Assembly: GCA_017643215.1 (NCBI GenBank)
Contig: JAEPNV010000003.1
Coordinates: forward strand, 1 to 64,000
Source of the DNA: Roseibium sp.
Lineage (GTDB): Bacteria > Pseudomonadota > Alphaproteobacteria > Rhizobiales > Stappiaceae
Reading direction: 5' to 3'
DNA length: 64,000 bases
In this document: piece by piece, positions 17,737-26,872 of the stretch
Layout: every line of letters begins with the position of its first letter
How positions within the stretch are numbered: the stretch's first letter is position 1
Program-made: the position numbers and the translations under genes
The notes under the pieces: model-generated
Database searches by the model: none
Told to the model about the DNA's origin: nothing
The model's input: the letters and a program-made list of their open reading frames with translations, nothing else

Positions 17737-17999
17737 GCCCGCCGCGCCGGCCGGCCGCCCGCGCGCAGAAATCCGTGGACGATGCGAAATGAGCCTCGCA
17801 ATTTGCGCGATTTGACCCCAGCCAAACAGGCAGAAATTGCCCACCTCTGTTAACCTTGACAAGGATTAAAGATTCGGACGGGAGCACCTGCCCGCTGCAG
17901 ATGAGGACCGGCGCGTGGCCTGAGCCAGCAGGCCGCCGGCCCGATTGTGCGGCCGGGCGTCATCACGGCGGGCTGCCTGCGGGCACCGAAGAGGGTTGA

Positions 18000-19595
18000 A
18001 TGTACAGTTGGATTGAAAACACATTCGGCGTCGGCGATGGATTGGCACGGGCATTGGCATTTGGCGTGTCGCTCGGCGTGGTCCTCGTCTTGTTCGCCCT
18101 GTTTGTCATCATCTTGAAGCGGTTGATGGGAACCCCGTTTTCCGGCCACCGCAACCGTCAACCCCGGATCGCCGTGATGGACGCGGCAACGGTCGACACA
18201 AGACGCCGGTTGATCCTTGTCCGGCGCGACAATGTGGAACATCTGCTGTTGATCGGCGGCCCAAGTGACGTGGTCGTCGAGCAGGGCATTGTCCGCGGGA
18301 CGCCGCTCTCTGTTCCGCACCAGCGCCAGGCGGCCCCACTTCAGCCGCAGCTTCACTTGCAGCAAGGTGGCGGAGTGGCCTCCGCGCCTGCTGACACCGA
18401 CACTCCAGGATCAGAAGCAGGATCTGCCGCCGATATTCTGCGGGACAAGGCCGCCGAAGCGGACCCGGCCCGGATCGGCACAGCACCGAGCCGGCCAGAA
18501 TCGGTCAACACGGACCCCAAGGAGGCCGGCTACAAATCCGGCGCGGCGCCGATCACTGCTTTGCGCTCCAGGTTCGATTCCCGAGAGCGGGGCACGGTCC
18601 GCGGCGGATTTGCGCCGACCGACAACCTCCCGAAGGCCGAACCAAGCATATCTTTGCCGCAAGCCAACGAAGCGGCCTCCACCAATGGCCGTGCTTCGCG
18701 GTCAATGGGACCTGTGCGGCCAGAAACAGATGCGACCGTTCCAACAGGATTGAGCGCCCCCGATCCGCGTCCGGACGCACGAGGGCAAAATCCGTCCGCC
18801 GGTGCGGCCGACAAAGCCCTGACCAGCCGTGCTGACGAAACGTCGGGAAAATCCGGCGGCACAATGGCGGGCTTCGCCAAAGCCCTGACCCGCCCGCTCA
18901 GCCGCGCGGCCCGGCCAAGCCCAAAAATCACCCCACCCGCTTCCGGACCGGCCGCGCGCGCCAAAACGGCCCTTGCCCGTGCCGTCGGCAGCCAGCCAGA
19001 CCAACCGCGCCCCGACGCAAGCGACTCGACAGCGGAAAGCCCAACTTCGACGGCGAAGTTGCCCGGACCCGCCACCAATGACACGCAAACAAGCGGCCAT
19101 GACGGGGTGTCCGCTCCCCCGGAAACACCGGCAGCAGCGATAGGAGGCACGTCCATGGCGACGGTCAAGGCGCAGCCGGGCGGGAGCCCTCCGGCCGTTG
19201 AACCCGAAACCGCAAAAGCCGCACCCCATTCAAACGGCGAACCTTTGGCCGAGGCGCCGCCTGCACCGCAAAAAACGGAGGATAGCGGCAAAGATTCACC
19301 GCTGGAGGCGCAGCCGCCGGCCAATGCCGATCAAACGCTGGACGCCGGATCAACCGAAGCCAAATCCAAGGAACCGATCCGTCCAGAAACGGCAGACGCG
19401 CCGCCGGAACGAGAAATCAAAGAGGTGGCCACGCATCCGGCCGGCACGAAAACAAAACAACCCATAACGCCTTCGGCGCCTCTGAAGACCACCCGGACAA
19501 CGGCGCCGATCCAGCAAAACCCCATCGAACGCAATCCCATCGAGGAAGAAATGGCCAAGCTCCTGGACGAGATCCACGGACCGCAAAAGACATGA
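18000..19595 (+). CDS. fliO: FliO-like flagellar export protein with long disordered tail
   Basis: A 531-residue protein. The first 110 residues look like FliO, the assembly factor for the FliP gate: a membrane helix (about 20-41, LAFGVSLGVVLVLFALFVIIL) and the short domain RRRLILVRRDNVEHLLLIGGPSDVVVE (ends RRRLIL and SDVVVE), strongly typical of alphaproteobacterial FliO. The remaining 400 or so residues are low-complexity Pro/Ala/Ser/Thr/Lys sequence, probably disordered; bacterial FliO is usually only 100-250 residues. GAGGG precedes the ATG. The stop overlaps the fliP start (ATGA), so the two are translationally coupled. Confidence 0.88.
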   Translation: MYSWIENTFGVGDGLARALAFGVSLGVVLVLFALFVIILKRLMGTPFSGHRNRQPRIAVMDAATVDTRRRLILVRRDNVEHLLLIGGPSDVVVEQGIVRGTPLSVPHQRQAAPLQPQLHLQQGGGVASAPADTDTPGSEAGSAADILRDKAAEADPARIGTAPSRPESVNTDPKEAGYKSGAAPITALRSRFDSRERGTVRGGFAPTDNLPKAEPSISLPQANEAASTNGRASRSMGPVRPETDATVPTGLSAPDPRPDARGQNPSAGAADKALTSRADETSGKSGGTMAGFAKALTRPLSRAARPSPKITPPASGPAARAKTALARAVGSQPDQPRPDASDSTAESPTSTAKLPGPATNDTQTSGHDGVSAPPETPAAAIGGTSMATVKAQPGGSPPAVEPETAKAAPHSNGEPLAEAPPAPQKTEDSGKDSPLEAQPPANADQTLDAGSTEAKSKEPIRPETADAPPEREIKEVATHPAGTKTKQPITPSAPLKTTRTTAPIQQNPIERNPIEEEMAKLLDEIHGPQKT

Positions 19596-20359
19596 GAAAC
19601 GGTTTCCGGCCTTTCTTGGGGCGGCGTTTTTTCATCCTTCTAGCGAGTTTTGCCGCAGTGACGGGCGCAGCCCTTTCGCCTGCGGCAGCGCAGGAGATCA
19701 CGCTCGGATTTTCAGACGACGCCACGCTGACGGAACGCGCGGTTCAGCTTGTCGCGTTGCTGACCGTCTTGTCGCTGGCCCCGTCGATCCTAGTTATGGT
19801 GACCAGTTTCACGCGGATCGTTGTCGTGCTGTCGCTGCTGCGTTCGGCGATCGGGCTGCAAACCGCGCCGCCCAACATGGTGATGGTCAGCCTTGCCCTG
19901 TTCTTGACCGCTTTCATCATGGCGCCGACCTTTCAGGTGGCCTATGACGAGGGCGTCCAGCCGCTGGTCGAAGGCACGATCGAGTTCGATCAGGCGTTCG
20001 AACGGGCGTCCGACCCGTTTCGCGATTTCATGCTGTCCCAGGTCCGTGAGAAGGATCTGGCACTGTTCCAGGAACTGTCCGGCCAGCCCGCGCCGCAATC
20101 GCCGGAGGATCTGGCGCTCAGCACGCTGATTCCCGCCTTCATGATCAGCGAACTGCGGCGCGCTTTTGAGATCGGATTTCTGCTGTATCTCCCGTTTTTG
20201 ATCATCGACCTTGTGATTGCGTCCGTGCTGATGTCGATGGGCATGATGATGCTGCCCCCGATCGTGATTTCATTGCCGTTCAAGCTGATTTTCTTCGTGC
20301 TGGTGGATGGATGGAACTTGGTCGCGGGGTCACTGGTACAAAGTTTCGGCGGCGGGTAG
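19592..20359 (+). CDS. fliP: Flagellar export gate protein FliP
   Basis: A 255-residue inner-membrane gate protein with a cleavable signal peptide (AAVTGAALSPAAAQ, cut near residue 34). It has the highly conserved SFTRIVVVLSLLRSAIGLQ and PPNMVMVSLALFLT segments, and C-terminal helices with ISELRRAFEIGFLLYLPFLIIDLV and a SMGMMMLPP loop. Length is typical. Its ATG overlaps the fliO stop by 4 bp. Confidence 0.97.
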   Translation: MRNGFRPFLGRRFFILLASFAAVTGAALSPAAAQEITLGFSDDATLTERAVQLVALLTVLSLAPSILVMVTSFTRIVVVLSLLRSAIGLQTAPPNMVMVSLALFLTAFIMAPTFQVAYDEGVQPLVEGTIEFDQAFERASDPFRDFMLSQVREKDLALFQELSGQPAPQSPEDLALSTLIPAFMISELRRAFEIGFLLYLPFLIIDLVIASVLMSMGMMMLPPIVISLPFKLIFFVLVDGWNLVAGSLVQSFGGG

Positions 20360-20496
20360 CTGCCGTTGCCAGACGAGGTGCGAAATTGTCCGCCCCACCG
20401 ATAAGATTCACTACCATTATTTAACACAAACGCAGCTAAGATCTTGACTCACGCCGGTGTGTTCGCCGGCCACACTGCGAAACAGGCCCTCTGCCG

Positions 20497-21543
20497 GTGC
20501 TACATCAACAGCTAGAACAGCTTGCTCGGATACGCGAACCCGCCGCCCGCTCGGAACTGATCCGGGCGCTTGTCGCCGAATACGCGCGCTCCACCGAGGT
20601 TGATCCCTCGCCGACAGAGCGAGCGCTTTTTTCAGGTATCGTCCTGTCGGTGTTTGAGGAACTCGACCGGGCGGCCCGCTATGAATTGGTGGTCCGGCTC
20701 GCAAAAACCGACCGCATCACGTCCGACCTTGCCGACCGGCTCGCCGAGGAGGAATACGCGCTTTCCGAACCCGTGCTCGAACACTCGCCGGTTATCAGCG
20801 AAGACGCGCTTAAAAACATCGCCCGCACCGCGTCGAACCAGCATCGCAAATCAATTGCCCGGCGCACCGATTTGACGGAAGAAATCTGCGATACGCTGAT
20901 CGCCCGTGGATCGCGGCCGATCACGCTCCTGCTTCTCGACAATCTCTCGACGCCTCTTTCGGTCAAGGCCTGCTTGGCGCTCTTGATATTCGCCAATACC
21001 GAAGAAAATGTGCTCGCCGCGCTTGCAAAACGGGCGCTCTTGGACGAGGGTTTCCATGAAACGCTGTCGATGGTGCTGGAGTCCGGCTGCCCGCTGTTTC
21101 CGCCGGTTTTGGAGAAGGCGCTGAAAGCGAACGATCTTGAAAAGCTTGCCGCTCGCGCCGGCAATGTCGACCGTGATGCGGATATTGAAATCGACGGCGA
21201 GTTTTATTCCCGCCATGAGGCGCATATCCACATCGCCAACGGTGAACTGACATTTGACAGTATTTTGCGCACGCTGATCGACGATGAGCGCATGGACGCG
21301 GTCGGCTGGCTTCTGGCCCGTCAGCTCCAGCTCCGGGATGAAGCGGTGATGGATACGATCAGGTCGGACGCCGACATTGCGATCATGAAGCTGATGATCA
21401 AGACCGGCGTTGGGACTGAAACCTACCGCGCTTTTCTTCAGGCCCGATGCGTCTGGCTTGAGCGCAGCACGCGGGCGATCCCCGACCTGATCTTCAAATA
21501 CAAATCGGAATTGCGGAAGGTCGGCGCCCAAGCCGTTTCCTAG
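20497..21543 (+). CDS. DUF2336 domain protein
   Basis: A 348-residue all-helical protein with no signal peptide, made of HEAT-like repeats. The segment PVLEHSPVISEDALKNIARTAS (ends PVLEHS and IARTAS) is the recognisable core of DUF2336, a family common in alphaproteobacteria and often near motility or cell-cycle genes. No biochemical role is established. The GTG start is the best available, with only a weak ribosome site. It lies 137 bp after fliP and converges on the AMIN/TPR gene. Confidence 0.75.
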   Translation: MLHQQLEQLARIREPAARSELIRALVAEYARSTEVDPSPTERALFSGIVLSVFEELDRAARYELVVRLAKTDRITSDLADRLAEEEYALSEPVLEHSPVISEDALKNIARTASNQHRKSIARRTDLTEEICDTLIARGSRPITLLLLDNLSTPLSVKACLALLIFANTEENVLAALAKRALLDEGFHETLSMVLESGCPLFPPVLEKALKANDLEKLAARAGNVDRDADIEIDGEFYSRHEAHIHIANGELTFDSILRTLIDDERMDAVGWLLARQLQLRDEAVMDTIRSDADIAIMKLMIKTGVGTETYRAFLQARCVWLERSTRAIPDLIFKYKSELRKVGAQAVS

Positions 21544-21570
21544 AAAACGCCTGGGTGTTATCGGGCAGTC

Positions 21571-24500
21571 TTAGCCGTTATCGGGCCCCTCACCCGGAAC
21601 GGACGCCTGGTCGGAACCGCCCGACGGCGTCATGTACTGGCGGCGGTATTCTTCCATGAAGGTTTCAAGGGAATCGGTGTCCGCGAGCCGGTTCGCCACT
21701 TCCAGGAATTCCACGCCCTGGGCTTCAATCGGCCGGGTCACGACGTCGAACGCCAGCGCCTCGGGACTGTTGGCCATCTTCGGCATGTACTTGGTCTGAA
21801 GCCGGTCGAGGCTGAGTTGGTCCTCGGCAAGGGAATAGGCGATCCCGGCGCGCAATATGTCGCGCCGCTCCAGGGCGTCGAGCGGGATATTGTCCGACCA
21901 CCTGGAGCCGTGCATCGCTTCCAGCTGCTCGCCAGCGTCCCGCCAGCTTTGTGCCGCCCAGAAGGTATCGGCTCGCAGCCGGTCGACATCCGACCCGCGC
22001 ATGTTGCGCACCAGTTCAAGCGCAAGGTCCGGCCGCCCGCTGGAGGTCAGCGCGCGGGCCTCGACGATATTGCGCTGGCGCTCGAGCGTGGACGGCAGAC
22101 TGGCCTGCCGCGTGCGGTTGAGGACACGCAGCGCCTGGTCCGGTTTGCGGTCCATCAGATAGATCGCGGCCAGGTCCGCGGCGATCTGGGCCCGCGCGGC
22201 GCCCTTCAGGCGGTTGTCGACCTGATGGCGCAACAGCTCCGTGGCCTGGTCAAGCAGGTCCACTCCCACAAGGCGCTTGGCCAGGAGACGCACCATCTCG
22301 TCGCCCTGACGCCCGATGGGTGTCAACTCGCGGAAGTCGTAGTAGAGCGCCAACGACCTGACCGGCGACATGTCATCCGCCTTGCCGTCGAGAAAGAGGG
22401 AAACAAACAGGCTATTCATTTCCTCTTGCAGCAGGCGCGTCGTCTCGGATTCAGGGTCTGCCTGAACGGCCGATTTCATGGCTTCGAACGCCTGGCGGTA
22501 TTGGCCTTTTTCCGCGTTGAGCTGTGCCAGGAAACGCAGTGTTTTCAGTTCGATTTCGTCGCCGCGCCATGAAAGGGACAGACCGGCGAGCTGATCGATC
22601 GCCTCATCGATACCGATTTCCCCATCCCGATACCGGATCCGCAAGGCCCGGTATTCAGCTTCCGCGGCCCGCGGGCGGTCGTCCGAACGGGAGACCAGAT
22701 CGAACACTGTCAGCGCTTCCTGGGACCGGCCCGATGCATCGGCGACCCGTCCGCGCAAGATATCGTAACGTGCGGCCTGGGCCCGGGCGACGTCACTGGG
22801 CTCGATTTCCGCCAGGATACTGTTCGCCAGGCCGAAATCGTTGGACTCCACCATCGCCTGGGCGGCGGCGAGATTGAACTCGGTCTGGATGGCCGGCGGA
22901 TAATTGCCGATGACCGCCCGCCCCCGGGGCATCGCGATCCGCGCCTGTGTCCAATGGCCGAGCGCAACGTCCACTATGGTTTGCCAGATGGCCGCGTCGG
23001 GGCTGTTTTTCAGATCCGGACGGTTCAAGTGGGCATAGGCCTCGTCAGGGCGGTTGGCCATTGCCTGCGCCGCGCCCAACATCAGATTGAACGAGCTGTC
23101 CTCGGCCAGGGCCGGGTCTTCTTCGAGGGCCAGCTGCATCAACCCGAGCGCTTCCTGGGCAAACTGGTGGGCGAGATAAAACCGCGACAATTCCATCAAC
23201 GGATCGCTCCGGCGGCCCTCTGGCGTCGCACTGAGCTTTTCCTGAAGCCTGCGCAACTGGTCGCGATAGGTTTCAGGTCCCTCGGTCGTGAGCGATACGA
23301 ACTCCACGTAATCCGATTCATTCGGATTGGAGATCGAGTTGAACACGCCCGTTCCGCCCCGCAGGTGTTTGTTGGACAGCGCCAGTCCGCCGTCTTTTTC
23401 GATGATGATGTCATCGCCGAGGATCTTGACACTCACATCGTCGGATTTGGCGGCGATCGCGACACCCTGCGCGGAGCTCAGAGCGTTCAGGTCGACAAAG
23501 TTTTGCGCCTTTAACAGACCACGGGGCGGTCCGAAACCGGTCACCAGCGAGATGGCGTCGCCGACAAACGGATCTTCGATTTTGCGGATGTTTTGCGGAT
23601 CCTTGTAAAGCACCCGCAAGATGGACCCGCCATCACCGCGAATATTGCGCTCCAGGCGAAGCGGAATGGACGGCTCCAGAATCATGTCGCCAATCACAAG
23701 TGACCAGGCATTGCCGTCAAGACCGACAGTCGCCAGGACCGGGTCGCTCAGATCAATCCGCAAGACCTGAAATCCGTCATATTGGCTGACATCGATGGTT
23801 TCGGCCATGTCCGACAGCGCCGACACCATTCCGCGCGTTTCGATCGTCGCGTCGGTGTCAAATACGATCCAGACATTGTCGTTGCGGCGGAATACTGCGC
23901 TCGATACCGGTTCACCAAACGGAAACACGACCCGCACGGTGTTCCCGATCCGCCGCGCTTCGGCGACGACAAAATTGCGGACCTGATCCGCGAAATTCGC
24001 CGGGGGCTGCTCGGGTGATGCGATCTGGCTGACCGCATCCGCGCCCCCGCGTGCACGCCAAACCTCCGCGGTGCTCTCGTCGGTCGGAATGACGACCGCA
24101 GGCGGAACCGCATCCGGTGCGGCGCTGGCATTTGGGTCGATGGTGACCGGCGGTGCGGTTTCAGGCACCATGGCGGATTGCTGGTCCACGGCGGTGGGGG
24201 CCACGCCGCCGGCCTCCAATCCGTCGTTTTGCGGGATCGCGGCCGTCACATCCGCCACCTCGCCCGGGATCCTTTGCGCTGCGGTGATGTCAGGAGTGGC
24301 GGTAATCGGGCTGCCGTCCGGATTGTTCAAGTCGGCCGTGTTCACCTGCCGCTCGGCATCCGCGCTCGCGATCGGGGCCGTTTCAGGGTCCACTGGAGTG
24401 GGTGCCGGCGCTGGCACGGCCGGTGGGGCCGCGGCCGCTGCGACATTTCTTTCGTCGGCCGCCGCCGGATCCGCCCCATTCGTGGGCGTTTCATTCGAGC

Positions 24501-25536
24501 CGGAGACAGCCGGCGGCGGAGCGGCTTCAGATTGCGGCACGACCGGTTCGGGATTGCGGCTGCCCGGGGCAACAATCAGGCCATTGCGATCGCCGCCCCC
24601 GCCGCCCGACAATTCCTCATCGATCTGGGCGTTCACCGGATCAGGCGGTGCGTCCTGGCTCGGAGTGATATCGAGCACATATGTCTGGTCCTCTCGGAAC
24701 GCGCGAATATCGACAGACGGCTCGATGCGCATCAAGAACTTCAGTTTGCCCTTGTCGAGGAACGCGGTCGCGTCAACCACACCGTCGGGCAGGTTGGCCC
24801 GCAAATGGGAAATGTCGAGATTGGCCGGATGGTTGAACGTGACGCGAATGATGTCGTCCTCGCGCACAAACGCGGTGTCGAAGCGGAGCGACCAATCAAA
24901 GACAAGCCGCGTAAACGTTGGATGTTCGCCGATCCGAAGGATCACGCTCGGCCCTTCCTGGGCTTTCAGCCGCGCCTGCTCGAGCGCCCGCGCCTTGCGG
25001 ATCGCCTCCTCGGCGCGTTTGGCGAGTTCGCGGACGACGTCATCGGGAAGACCGGGCGGCAATCCCTGCCAATCGAGCGGCAGGATGTCGACAAACAGCT
25101 TTTCGCCGGCCTCCAGGGTGTTGATCTTGAACCGGTCCTTGAGCGCGAACCGAATTGCGCTGCCGTCCGGATCGCGCCGCGCGATTGTGATGTACTCGCT
25201 AAGGCTGAGCGGAACGTCATCCACATCGATGTCGATCGGATCTTCAAAGGAAATCCGCAGAACACCGCCGGTGATGACGGCATCGTAGATCGGCAGCAAT
25301 GTGCGGTCCTGAAACGTCAGAACCATGCGTCCGTATCCGGCCTCGGGGCTCGTTCGCAGCTCAACAGGTTCAAATGTCTGCGCCTGCGCCAGGCTGCCGG
25401 CGGCAAGGCCCAACACTGTCGCGACCCGAATGCAGGCGCGCCAAACACGCGAAACAGATACCGCCGGGCGAATGCGCCCGGCGATCCGGCGGAGCAAGCC
25501 CGCGCCGTCACCTGTTGTCCTCGTCCTGCCTGGCAC
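21571..25536 (-). CDS. Giant periplasmic AMIN-like/TPR protein of the fliM operon
   Basis: A 1321-residue exported protein. A signal peptide (RVATVLGLAAGSLAQAQ) ends near residue 53. Then come two AMIN-like beta segments (about 55-160 and 195-295; for example VILRIGEHPTFTRLVFDWSLRF), an Ala/Pro/Asp-rich disordered linker (about 300-500), a third AMIN-like region (about 515-640) and an alpha-helical C-terminal half with TPR-like repeats (LYLAHQFAQEALGLMQLALEEDP; ADLAAIYLMDRKPDQALRVLNR). AMIN domains commonly bind cell-wall or outer-envelope components. It follows motE by 92 bp in the fliL-fliM-DUF6468-motE operon, so a role in the motor's periplasmic part or its placement is plausible. GTG start. 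Function inferred only. Confidence 0.75.
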   Translation of the reverse strand: MPGRTRTTGDGAGLLRRIAGRIRPAVSVSRVWRACIRVATVLGLAAGSLAQAQTFEPVELRTSPEAGYGRMVLTFQDRTLLPIYDAVITGGVLRISFEDPIDIDVDDVPLSLSEYITIARRDPDGSAIRFALKDRFKINTLEAGEKLFVDILPLDWQGLPPGLPDDVVRELAKRAEEAIRKARALEQARLKAQEGPSVILRIGEHPTFTRLVFDWSLRFDTAFVREDDIIRVTFNHPANLDISHLRANLPDGVVDATAFLDKGKLKFLMRIEPSVDIRAFREDQTYVLDITPSQDAPPDPVNAQIDEELSGGGGGDRNGLIVAPGSRNPEPVVPQSEAAPPPAVSGSNETPTNGADPAAADERNVAAAAAPPAVPAPAPTPVDPETAPIASADAERQVNTADLNNPDGSPITATPDITAAQRIPGEVADVTAAIPQNDGLEAGGVAPTAVDQQSAMVPETAPPVTIDPNASAAPDAVPPAVVIPTDESTAEVWRARGGADAVSQIASPEQPPANFADQVRNFVVAEARRIGNTVRVVFPFGEPVSSAVFRRNDNVWIVFDTDATIETRGMVSALSDMAETIDVSQYDGFQVLRIDLSDPVLATVGLDGNAWSLVIGDMILEPSIPLRLERNIRGDGGSILRVLYKDPQNIRKIEDPFVGDAISLVTGFGPPRGLLKAQNFVDLNALSSAQGVAIAAKSDDVSVKILGDDIIIEKDGGLALSNKHLRGGTGVFNSISNPNESDYVEFVSLTTEGPETYRDQLRRLQEKLSATPEGRRSDPLMELSRFYLAHQFAQEALGLMQLALEEDPALAEDSSFNLMLGAAQAMANRPDEAYAHLNRPDLKNSPDAAIWQTIVDVALGHWTQARIAMPRGRAVIGNYPPAIQTEFNLAAAQAMVESNDFGLANSILAEIEPSDVARAQAARYDILRGRVADASGRSQEALTVFDLVSRSDDRPRAAEAEYRALRIRYRDGEIGIDEAIDQLAGLSLSWRGDEIELKTLRFLAQLNAEKGQYRQAFEAMKSAVQADPESETTRLLQEEMNSLFVSLFLDGKADDMSPVRSLALYYDFRELTPIGRQGDEMVRLLAKRLVGVDLLDQATELLRHQVDNRLKGAARAQIAADLAAIYLMDRKPDQALRVLNRTRQASLPSTLERQRNIVEARALTSSGRPDLALELVRNMRGSDVDRLRADTFWAAQSWRDAGEQLEAMHGSRWSDNIPLDALERRDILRAGIAYSLAEDQLSLDRLQTKYMPKMANSPEALAFDVVTRPIEAQGVEFLEVANRLADTDSLETFMEEYRRQYMTPSGGSDQASVPGEGPDNG

Positions 25537-25628
25537 CGATTGGTTCCCCGGAAATCTCCAACGCCAATTGTTATGTCACGCGGCCTTAACGCGCCCTTAC
25601 ATTGCGCGATAAAATCCCAGGGAATTGC

Positions 25629-26333
25629 TCAGTTTGATTGGATTTTCGGCAGCGCGTCCGACGCCTCATCCACGTCGTCTTGCGGCATTTCTCCAACACC
25701 TGCGATCGCGATCGTCAGCTTTTCAGCGGCTTCCGGCGACATTCTGCCGAGGATGCCTGCCATTTTCCTGGGTTTCATGTGTCGGACCACCTTCAAGAGC
25801 ACCGGCAAGTCCAGGCGGTCAAAGATCCGCGCCGCGTCTTTTGGTTTCATGCTTTCATACATGGTGACCAAACCTGCAATCTCGCCGGCCTCCTGCTGGC
25901 GTTTTTCTTCGACAGCCGCTTCGATCCGCTGCTCAAGTTCCTTGAGCTCGTCAACCCGCCGTTGAATGCGTTCCTCGGTCGCCTGCAGCAGTTTTTCACG
26001 CAAATCCAACTGGCCTTCCTGCTGTTGCAAGTCCAGCCGCCGCTCGCCGAGGCTTTCCAGAACCGCCCGCTCCGCCGCCGATCCGCCGATTTCAAGAGAC
26101 TCGGGAAACAACGGCGCCTCGTCGGGCGCCGCGGCAGGTTCGAGGCTTTCGGGCAGATCCGGCGGCATGGCGCCGCCCGAAACTTCTGCGTCCGCCTGGT
26201 CATCGCTTTCCTGCGCCGCCGCTTCTTGGATCGGCAAAATGTCCGGATTGGTGTCGAAGGACATGCCAAGCAGTTTCAGCGCCAGAAGGGCGCTGGCTGA
26301 AACTGCGAGAAGCGGAAGCAGGCGCAATGTCAT
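25629..26333 (-). CDS. motE: MotE-like flagellar motor protein (COG3334)
   Basis: A 234-residue protein with an N-terminal signal or anchor (LLPLLAVSASALLALKLLG), an acidic Pro/Ala linker, a coiled coil (about 85-155, GERRLDLQQQEGQLDLREKLLQ and onward) and a C-terminal MgtE-N-like bundle (YESMKPKDAARIFDRLDLPVLLKVVRHMKPRKMAGIL, ends YESMKP and RKMAGIL). This matches the MotE family, periplasmic proteins that in rhizobia act as chaperone or partner for the stator-associated MotC. No motC was seen here, but the giant TPR protein downstream could be a partner. The start overlaps the upstream stop by 4 bp. Confidence 0.8.
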   Translation of the reverse strand: MTLRLLPLLAVSASALLALKLLGMSFDTNPDILPIQEAAAQESDDQADAEVSGGAMPPDLPESLEPAAAPDEAPLFPESLEIGGSAAERAVLESLGERRLDLQQQEGQLDLREKLLQATEERIQRRVDELKELEQRIEAAVEEKRQQEAGEIAGLVTMYESMKPKDAARIFDRLDLPVLLKVVRHMKPRKMAGILGRMSPEAAEKLTIAIAGVGEMPQDDVDEASDALPKIQSN

Positions 26334-26872
26334 GCGGCGGCACCCTCCGACCGGCGGCGGAACCGCTCAAGGCGTGCGGTCGCTTCCGCGGCGGCATTGC
26401 GGATGTCATCGGCCCGCGCGCTACGGTGTTTGGGCGCCTCAGCCGGAACCGCATTGGCGCCCATGCGTGGTTCGGGATAGGCCGCCGTTTGCGCGGGCTC
26501 GGCCGGCTCCGGCCGGTATTCCGCCCTTGCCCCGCCCGCGGCGCCGGCCGCCTCGGCGATCTGGCTGATGCGGACGAAAATCCGCTCCCCGGCCGCCACC
26601 TGATCTGACAGGCCACGCGACATCTTTTCCGCTTCCAGCAACCGGCCGCCCAGCGTCTTGTCGGCGTCCGCCGCCGTCGCTTTCAGTCCCAATATGGCCC
26701 GTTCGGCAATTTCTGTCGCCGTCATGAGCTCGGAGATGGTCGCCCGCAGTGTTTCTTCGTCGGCCCGCAGACGTTGCAACCGGTTGTTCAAGATCCAGCA
26801 GTACCCGATCGTCACCAGGAGCAGGACGGCGACCATGATTTCGATGATGAGTCCAACGGGCAAAGTGCTCAT
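26330..26872 (-). CDS. DUF6468-like membrane-anchored coiled-coil protein
   Basis: A 180-residue protein with one N-terminal membrane helix (LIIEIMVAVLLLVTIGYCWIL, about 8-28), a coiled coil (NRLQRLRADEETLRATISELMTATEIAERAI, ends NRLQRL and TEIAERAI) and a Pro/Ala-rich C-terminal half. It matches my memory of DUF6468, a short protein found between fliM and motE in alphaproteobacteria. It overlaps fliM and motE by 4 bp each, so it is translated with both and probably acts at the motor. Function unknown. Confidence 0.75.
   Translation of the reverse strand: MSTLPVGLIIEIMVAVLLLVTIGYCWILNNRLQRLRADEETLRATISELMTATEIAERAILGLKATAADADKTLGGRLLEAEKMSRGLSDQVAAGERIFVRISQIAEAAGAAGGARAEYRPEPAEPAQTAAYPEPRMGANAVPAEAPKHRSARADDIRNAAAEATARLERFRRRSEGAAA

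Larger units (their letters stand above)
17672..17999. other. Divergent flgB/fliO control region
   Basis: About 330 bp without a gene between two divergent flagellar operons. It holds one perfect CtrA-type box, one ftr-like palindrome and several extra GTTAAC half-sites. No sigma-54 site with correct GG-N10-GC spacing was found in either direction. Confidence 0.6.

Noticed and set aside
18035-18055. TGGCACG-like sequence inside the start of fliO
   Set aside because: The GG-N10-GC spacing of sigma-54 promoters is not met; it is coding sequence for the membrane helix.
24178-25965. A 595-codon open frame on the plus strand
   Set aside because: Antisense to the AMIN/TPR gene and the end of motE. 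Arg/Gly-rich composition and no family resemblance.
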